Origin: Paenibacillus radicis (ex Gao et al. 2016)
Lineage (GTDB): Bacteria > Bacillota > Bacilli > Paenibacillales > Paenibacillaceae
Direction: 5' to 3'
Assembly (NCBI RefSeq): GCF_014641555.1
Contig: NZ_BMHY01000010.1
Location: 1-64,000, forward strand
Length of the DNA: 64,000 bases
Below, piece by piece: positions 58,783-64,000 of this stretch (the first letter of the stretch is position 1; each line of letters starts with the position of its first letter). Below the pieces are notes generated by a model. The model worked only from the letters and a program-made list of their open reading frames with translations, was not told the DNA's origin and did no database searches. A program made the position numbers and the translations under genes.

Positions 58783-58798
58783 CTTCATGGCCGATACT

Positions 58799-61318
58799 TT
58801 ATTGTTCGGCGGATATAGCCGATTCATACAATGCGGCGAACTGATCGGGCGGAACAGGCGGGCTGTAGAAGAAGCCTTGCACCAAATCGCATTTATGCTT
58901 GCGAATGATATCCAGCTCTTCCTGTCTTTCTACACCTTCCGTTACAACCTTCATATTGAGATTATGAGCGATGACGATCAGTGATTTGAAAATCATTTGT
59001 TTCTTAATATCGCCAACGATGTCATGAATAAAGGTTTTGTCGAGCTTCAAATAGTGAAGCGGAATATTTTGCAAATAGCTAAGCGAAGAATAGCCTGTGC
59101 CGAAGTCGTCCAGCGACAGCTTGACGCCCAGCATCTGCAGCTCATGCAAAATTCTCAGCGTATGCTCGGGATTGTCCATAAAGATCGACTCCGTCAGCTC
59201 CAGCTCGATCTGCTCCGGCTTTACCCCAGCCTCTTCAATAATCTTCTCTATCGTATGGACGATGTGCTTCTGCTGAAATTGAATCATCGACATGTTCACA
59301 CTAATCGAAAGCGGCGTAATGCCTTCGCGTTCCCATTGTTTAATTTGCTTGCAGGCTTTCCGCAGCACCCATTCACCAAGAGGAATAATAAAGCCTGTTT
59401 TTTCCGCTAACGGAATGAACTCAAGCGGCGATACCATGCCAAGCTCCGGATGCTTCCAGCGCAAAAGAGCTTCCGCTCCGTATACGCGGCCGGTAGACAG
59501 CTCGATTTTCGGCTGGTAGACGAGTGTAAATTGCTCCCCCTCCAGCGCGGCGAACAGACTGTTCTCCAGCACGATTTCTTTCTTCGGCACATCATTCATC
59601 GAAGGCGAATAGAGCGTAGACGTATTGCGCTGCTTCTTTGACAAGTAGAGCGCAATATCAGACTCCTTCACCAGCCGGTCGCCTGTCCAGTCATGAAGCT
59701 CATGCTGAAGACTCATGCCAATACTTGCAGTCATGTAGAACAGCCGGTCCTTCAATCGAATCGGCTCTGCGATAACCTGCAGGATCGTTTCGCCGACCAT
59801 AATCGCTTGATGCAGATGGCTGATATCCTCAAGCAGCACAACGAACTCATCGCCGCCGAACCGGAATACATGCCCGGAGACTGAATCCGATGTTCCGTTC
59901 TGATTCACCACATCTACAATTCGCATCGCAACTTGCTTCAATAGCAAATCGCCCATGGAATAGTCAAGCGTATCGTTAATGATCTTGAAACGGTCCAAAT
60001 CGATGTAAAGCAGTGCGGAGTGGCTGAAAATACTTCCCTGCTGCAGACTTTGCATTTTGGATTCCCAGTGCCGCGTATAGCCGTAACGGTTCGGCAAGCC
60101 GGTAAGCAGATCATGTGTCGCCTGAAATTCAATGAGATCCTCCGCTTCCTTGCGGTAATCGATCATCCGGTTGAAATGATCCGCCATATGCTCAAACTCG
60201 TCATTCGTTTGAATATCGAGTTTTTGCTTCAAATCCCCGACAGCAAGTGCTGCGGAAACCTGCGCAACCTTGCGAATATTTTGCAGCACGATTTTTCTGA
60301 CCAGCAGCACCATCAACACCGTCATTACAATAAGCGCAGCAATCGATATCGCAATCGAATTCCACAAGCTGTTCCTAAACTCCTTGAGCATGTTCTCCTT
60401 CGGGATGACGAGCTCAAAGTGCCAGGTATAATCTTTAATTGCAATCGGATAAAAGATACGAAGCACTTTTTTGGACGTATTCGGATCAACATCATAGGAC
60501 ATCGACGACTCATTCTTCTTCAGCAGAGAAGGATTCTCGAAAGTTGACCACGGTTGATAAGGCTGCAGAACCCGATCAGGATAGGCACTGTTCACCACAT
60601 ATTGATTGCCTGATGAGATGATATTGGCGTAGCCGTCCAGCGGATGGAGCTTGCCCACCTCGTTGCTCAGCATCTCCAGCGAAAAGTCTGCCCCTACAAT
60701 GCCGAGAAATCGTCCTCCCTTATCCACAATTGGAAATACAAAAGAAGTCATCATGATCTTTTTCCCATTGATTTCATAGTCATAGGGTTCCATCATCGTA
60801 AACTTCTTCGTCTTTTTCGGGATTTGATAGAAGTCGCCTTCCCCCGGCACTTCATAGTGCCGAAGAGGCATATATTGAACCATCCCGTTCATTCGAACAA
60901 CATAAGGCAGAAACCGTCCGGTCTCGTCATCATGGTCCGAGGCGTTGCGGTGGGTGGCATCGCTTTGGTCAAAAGCATCAGGCTCCCACAGTGTATATGT
61001 ACCTAGCAAATAAGGATTATCCTCTATCATTTGCTCCAATAAGCGCACGACAGTGTCCCGGCTGGCCGCGTCATCCTCCCGCATCTCCAGCATTGTGTCC
61101 CGCAGCATTTCCAGTTTTGTGAGCGTTTGATTAACGGATTGCGAGAATCTTCCGATATAAGCAGTAGACTGCGTTTGAGCCAGCAGCTCGCCCTCGCGTA
61201 AATTCGCATCGTAAAGCTTCATTAAATGAATCGACACCAGCAACGCAAACGACAGCAGCATGAGAGCCCCTAGTGCCGTAATTAGCTTCTGTGCAATACT
61301 GAGCCTCATTTTCTTCAA
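58799..61318 (-). CDS. Membrane GGDEF-EAL protein with Cache sensor (c-di-GMP turnover)
   Basis: This 839-residue protein has membrane helices near residues 12-32 and 330-350 enclosing a dCache-like external domain. HAMP, GGDEF (about 405-575; FGGDEF intact) and EAL (about 590-835) follow. EAL signature residues are present: EALLRW, ELTES, DDFGTGYSSLSYL, KLDKTF, EGVE. Both domains look catalytically competent, so it may make or degrade cyclic di-GMP in response to a small external ligand. The TTG at 61318 has AGGAGG 9 bases upstream; a longer frame to 61420 has no ribosome binding site. Confidence 0.92.
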   Translation of the reverse strand: MKKMRLSIAQKLITALGALMLLSFALLVSIHLMKLYDANLREGELLAQTQSTAYIGRFSQSVNQTLTKLEMLRDTMLEMREDDAASRDTVVRLLEQMIEDNPYLLGTYTLWEPDAFDQSDATHRNASDHDDETGRFLPYVVRMNGMVQYMPLRHYEVPGEGDFYQIPKKTKKFTMMEPYDYEINGKKIMMTSFVFPIVDKGGRFLGIVGADFSLEMLSNEVGKLHPLDGYANIISSGNQYVVNSAYPDRVLQPYQPWSTFENPSLLKKNESSMSYDVDPNTSKKVLRIFYPIAIKDYTWHFELVIPKENMLKEFRNSLWNSIAISIAALIVMTVLMVLLVRKIVLQNIRKVAQVSAALAVGDLKQKLDIQTNDEFEHMADHFNRMIDYRKEAEDLIEFQATHDLLTGLPNRYGYTRHWESKMQSLQQGSIFSHSALLYIDLDRFKIINDTLDYSMGDLLLKQVAMRIVDVVNQNGTSDSVSGHVFRFGGDEFVVLLEDISHLHQAIMVGETILQVIAEPIRLKDRLFYMTASIGMSLQHELHDWTGDRLVKESDIALYLSKKQRNTSTLYSPSMNDVPKKEIVLENSLFAALEGEQFTLVYQPKIELSTGRVYGAEALLRWKHPELGMVSPLEFIPLAEKTGFIIPLGEWVLRKACKQIKQWEREGITPLSISVNMSMIQFQQKHIVHTIEKIIEEAGVKPEQIELELTESIFMDNPEHTLRILHELQMLGVKLSLDDFGTGYSSLSYLQNIPLHYLKLDKTFIHDIVGDIKKQMIFKSLIVIAHNLNMKVVTEGVERQEELDIIRKHKCDLVQGFFYSPPVPPDQFAALYESAISAEQ

Positions 61319-61390
61319 AGTAACGATCCTCCTGTGACTGGAACCATCAGCGTCGATTCGACGATATTTGTCAAAATATGATTTGTTTCT

Positions 61391-61420
61391 AGTATACTTG
61401 ACAAATAATGTGAAGCACAA
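61391..61420 (-). promoter_or_regulatory. Promoter of the GGDEF-EAL gene
   Basis: On the minus strand TTGTGC (61420-61415), 18-base spacer and TATACT (61396-61391) lie about 73 bases upstream of the start. The rest of the gap to 61653 holds only a weak hairpin (about 61555-61580). Confidence 0.55.
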
Positions 61421-61653
61421 TGCAAATGTTCATCCTTTCGTCACTAGAACCTAATATTAATCGACATATCTTGTCGAATTCTATTCCAATGCTCGCCTAT
61501 CCCCACAACTCACTCCCAAATGCTTATTCCATTTCTCGTCTATAGCAAAAAACCCCCGGTTTCACCGAAGCGAAAAGCGGAGATTTTAGACCATGCACAG
61601 AGCCCGGATAGGCTTCGCGCATCAGCATCTTTTAATAGAAGAGATCGATAGGA

Positions 61654-62544
61654 CTACCCTTTGACAGCCCCAGCGGTCATTCCCTTCATGACTTGCTCCT
61701 GGAAAATAAGATAGACGATAATCGTCGGAATAACCGCTAGCGCCATCGCCGCCATCGTTAGCTTATAGTCAGTCGAATAACCGGTTGCAAACACCGACAA
61801 GCTGAGCGGCAGCGTCTTGAGCTTCGGATCGCTCATAAATACTAACGCAAACGAGAAGTCATTCCAATACCGAAGAAAAGCGAGTATGCCGACCGTCGCG
61901 AGCGCCGGCAGCGCTAACGGCAGCATCATCCGAAAGAAAATACCCCAATAGCCCGAGCCGTCAATCTGTGCTGCTTCCTCGACTTCTTTCGGGAAACTGT
62001 TCATATAGGCGACGCAGATAAATATCGCTATCGGCAGTTCAAACGCCGTATAGGGCATAATCAGCGCCGCATAAGTGTTCAAAATATGGATTTTATTCAT
62101 TAATATAAACAACGGAACGAGCGTACTGTGGATCGGAATCAGCATCCCCAGCATGAATACGCCCATAACGAGCAGCTTGCCTCTGAACTGAAAGCGCGAC
62201 AGCACGTAGCCGCTTAATGCACCAAGTACAAGCGTAAGAATCAGGGAAAGTATCGTGACGAAAAACGAGTTGACGTAAGCTCTCCCCATCTCGGCAACTT
62301 CCCATGCCCGGGAAAAGTTGCTCCAGTTCCAGTGACTAGGCAAGCCGAATGGGCGGGAGAAAAACTCTTCGTTCGTTTTCAGTGCGCTTATAAACAGCCA
62401 AAGCAATGGATACAGCGTAACTAAGGCGTAGACGGTAAGAGCGGCCCCGATAAGTTTCGATTTCAGCCAACGGAATCGGGGCAATCCCGCTTCCGATCGG
62501 CTGGAGGAGGCTGGCTGCAGCGGCCTGGTCATGGGTGCGGACAT
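61654..62544 (-). CDS. Sugar ABC importer permease, MalG type
   Basis: This 296-residue permease has six membrane helices and the EAA loop EEAAQIDGSGYWGIFFRMML near residue 195, which contacts the ATPase. The C-terminal end EQVMKGMTAGAVKG is typical of the MalG/CUT1 family. The ATG at 62544 has GGAGGGGG upstream. It is the last gene of the visible operon; the MsmX-like ATPase is presumably encoded elsewhere, as is usual in Firmicutes. Confidence 0.94.
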   Translation of the reverse strand: MSAPMTRPLQPASSSRSEAGLPRFRWLKSKLIGAALTVYALVTLYPLLWLFISALKTNEEFFSRPFGLPSHWNWSNFSRAWEVAEMGRAYVNSFFVTILSLILTLVLGALSGYVLSRFQFRGKLLVMGVFMLGMLIPIHSTLVPLFILMNKIHILNTYAALIMPYTAFELPIAIFICVAYMNSFPKEVEEAAQIDGSGYWGIFFRMMLPLALPALATVGILAFLRYWNDFSFALVFMSDPKLKTLPLSLSVFATGYSTDYKLTMAAMALAVIPTIIVYLIFQEQVMKGMTAGAVKG

Positions 62545-62560
62545 ACGAATCGTCCCCCTC

Positions 62561-63430
62561 CTATTTTTTGGATTTCATCAAATATTGGCTTCCGGCTACC
62601 ATAATCAAGCTAATGACGACAATCATCGTAGACACGGCACTGCCGTAACCGAACCGATAGATCGAGAACGTATTGTTGTACATATAGGAAGCCAGCAGCT
62701 CCGTCGAATGGGCAGGCCCGCCGCCCGTCATGACATAGATAAGGTCAAATGCCTTCAAACTTCCGGAAATACAGAGCACGACAGCTACTTTAATCGTGTC
62801 CCAGATCATCGGGAGCTTAATAGAGAACAGCTTCCGTGAGCCATGGGCGCCGTCAATCTGTGCCGCATCGTCAATTTCGGAAGGAATGTTCTGCAAGGCT
62901 GCGATAAACATAACGAGATAAGGCCCTACGTTCAGCCAAATAATCGGAACCATGATGGCGTACATCGATACCGACGGATCGGACAGCCACTGCATCTTCC
63001 AGCTGCCGAGTCCCAAAGAGTCGAGCAGAAAATTAAGGACGCCGATTTGCGGATGATAGATGTAGCCCCAAATGATACCGACGACGACCGATGAGAGAAC
63101 CATCGGCATAAAGATGGATGCGCGGATAAACTTCTGAAACCAGCCGTTTTTCAACAGCACAAGCGAAAGCAGCAGCGCAATCGGCACCTGTCCGAATACG
63201 GAAGCAGCTACGATAAGCAAATTGTTTTTAAATGATTTCCAAAACAGCGGGTCTTGCAGCACTTCGGCATAATTGTTCAAGCCGATAAACTTCATCGGGC
63301 CAATGCCCTTCCAATCGAAAAATCCGTAATAAGCCGACCAGACGATCGGTACGATGACGAAAAAAATAAAGATGCCCAGCGTGGGGAGCAAGCCGATCGC
63401 GATAAAGCTTCTAGTACGCATTGATGTCAT
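62561..63430 (-). CDS. Sugar ABC importer permease, MalF/UgpA type
   Basis: This 289-residue permease has six membrane helices and the EAA-type loop DDAAQIDGAHGSRKLFSIKL near residue 190. The N-terminal GLLPTLGIFIFFVIVPIVWS is typical of the CUT1 MalF/UgpA subgroup. The ATG at 63430 is preceded by GGAGGG 6 bases upstream; the ATG at 63436 directly abuts it. It pairs with the MalG-type permease 16 bases downstream. Confidence 0.94.
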   Translation of the reverse strand: MTSMRTRSFIAIGLLPTLGIFIFFVIVPIVWSAYYGFFDWKGIGPMKFIGLNNYAEVLQDPLFWKSFKNNLLIVAASVFGQVPIALLLSLVLLKNGWFQKFIRASIFMPMVLSSVVVGIIWGYIYHPQIGVLNFLLDSLGLGSWKMQWLSDPSVSMYAIMVPIIWLNVGPYLVMFIAALQNIPSEIDDAAQIDGAHGSRKLFSIKLPMIWDTIKVAVVLCISGSLKAFDLIYVMTGGGPAHSTELLASYMYNNTFSIYRFGYGSAVSTMIVVISLIMVAGSQYLMKSKK

Positions 63431-63503
63431 GTTCATCCCTCCAACATCGAGCCAGAACGGCGGCCGTGCAGGCCGCGCGCTCCATTAACGGTTCGACTTG
63501 CCC

Positions 63504-64000
63504 TTATTGGCCTAACGCTTTCGATTGCGCATCTTGAATTTTTTTGGCGATATCCTCTGGCTTGCCGCCCATCAGCAGCTCCTGCAGACCATTATTAACC
63601 GCTTCGCCTCCTGCAGACGTCAGTTTACCGTCATATACAGGGGTCAGCTTCACGTTGTTCACCAGCTCATAAACTTCGCTGAAGATCGGCGACACTTTGC
63701 TCTTATCCAGCTCGACTTTGTAACTGACCAATTGATTGCTCTCCAGCGTCCGCTTCTGCGCATCTGGGCCCGACATTGCATAGATCAGCTCGAATGCAGC
63801 ATCCTTCTTCGTGCCGGTTGCATCTTTGCCAAGTCCCATGCCGACGCCAACAACGCCTGACAATGTGTTCGGCTCACCCTTGCCGCCCGGAATCGTCGGC
63901 AGCACCGTTGCCCCCATTTGCTCCAGTGCTTCTGCATTCGCATTGGAAGCCAGATTCGACAAAGCCCAGCCTCCGTCGATCATCATCGCTGCTTTGCCTT
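63504..64000 (-). CDS. Extracellular sugar-binding protein of the ABC importer, partial
   Basis: This is the C-terminal part of a CUT1-type solute-binding protein, cut by the right window edge (frame open to 64000). Visible features are AAMMIDGGWALSNL, the VLPTIPGGKGEPNTLSG loop and the FELIYAMSGPDAQK segment, all common in such proteins. It precedes the two permeases and defines the substrate, which cannot be read from this part. The lipoprotein signal is outside the window. Confidence 0.9.
   Translation of the reverse strand, partial: GKAAMMIDGGWALSNLASNANAEALEQMGATVLPTIPGGKGEPNTLSGVVGVGMGLGKDATGTKKDAAFELIYAMSGPDAQKRTLESNQLVSYKVELDKSKVSPIFSEVYELVNNVKLTPVYDGKLTSAGGEAVNNGLQELLMGGKPEDIAKKIQDAQSKALGQ

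Noticed and set aside
61555..61580. Terminator after the sugar ABC operon
   Set aside because: A T run is present on the minus strand, but the stem is short and mismatched and lies about 75 bases past the stop; I could not support it firmly.

Overview
The window looks like a chromosomal segment of a Paenibacillus-type, endospore-forming Firmicute. The 5' end of a 16S rRNA gene at the left edge reads like that group. Most starts carry strong AGGAGG-type ribosome binding sites, with many TTG and GTG starts. Several gene neighbourhoods match Bacillus subtilis (perR-ygzB-ygxA next to an rrn operon; ydcC-alr-ndoAI-ndoA; ydbS-ydbT; gatCAB). Base composition is moderate, except for an AT-rich patch at about 47.9-50.4 kb. 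I see no tRNA genes, insertion sequences, phage genes or CRISPR array.

Layout. 1-6.7 kb: rrn promoters and leader, ygxA, ygzB, a GH18 glycosidase, perR, a DUF4097 membrane protein and an MgtC-family protein. 6.9-14.2 kb: gatCAB, an unknown gene, and a GntR-regulated ABC exporter operon with a palindromic operator. 14.3-14.6 kb: an intergenic array of four short repeats. 14.6-17.9 kb: ydbT/ydbS and an M24 peptidase. 17.9-18.4 kb: a hairpin-rich intergenic element. 18.4-24.6 kb: a nine-gene Tad/Flp-like pilus operon (SAF/CpaB, MinD-like/CpaE, CpaF ATPase, two TadB/TadC-type membrane proteins, two very small paralogous membrane peptides, two larger pseudopilin-like proteins) with a leader that looks like a transcription attenuator. 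24.7-28.2 kb: ndoA/ndoAI toxin-antitoxin, alr and the ydcC lipoprotein. 28.5-36.3 kb: small membrane and lipoproteins, PPK2, an alpha/beta hydrolase, PspC/PspA, a two-component system and an M23 lipoprotein.

36.3-47.8 kb is dominated by iron acquisition. It holds an SLH-anchored protein with two NEAT domains, a small secreted NEAT protein, two siderophore-binding lipoproteins, an AraC regulator fused to a siderophore-binding domain, and a second AraC regulator, with five Fur-box-like palindromes. An M50 peptidase, a 54-residue protein and pyruvate kinase are interspersed. 47.9-50.4 kb is an AT-rich acyltransferase/GNAT/AraC cluster. 50.5-53.7 kb holds an alpha-galactosidase and its LacI regulator. 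55.1-58.7 kb is an ECF sigma/anti-sigma/ABC exporter operon with a matching ECF-type promoter. 58.8-61.3 kb encodes a GGDEF-EAL protein. A sugar ABC transporter runs off the right edge.

The most unusual signals are: (1) an approximately 204-bp element present twice (18037-18240 and 54730-54934), built of AGCGAA/TTCGCT hairpins, one of which shows a compensatory base-pair change between copies; (2) the pilus operon with leaderless mini-pilin-like peptides and mutually exclusive leader hairpins; (3) the AraC regulator whose C-terminal half is a homologue of the siderophore receptor encoded next door.
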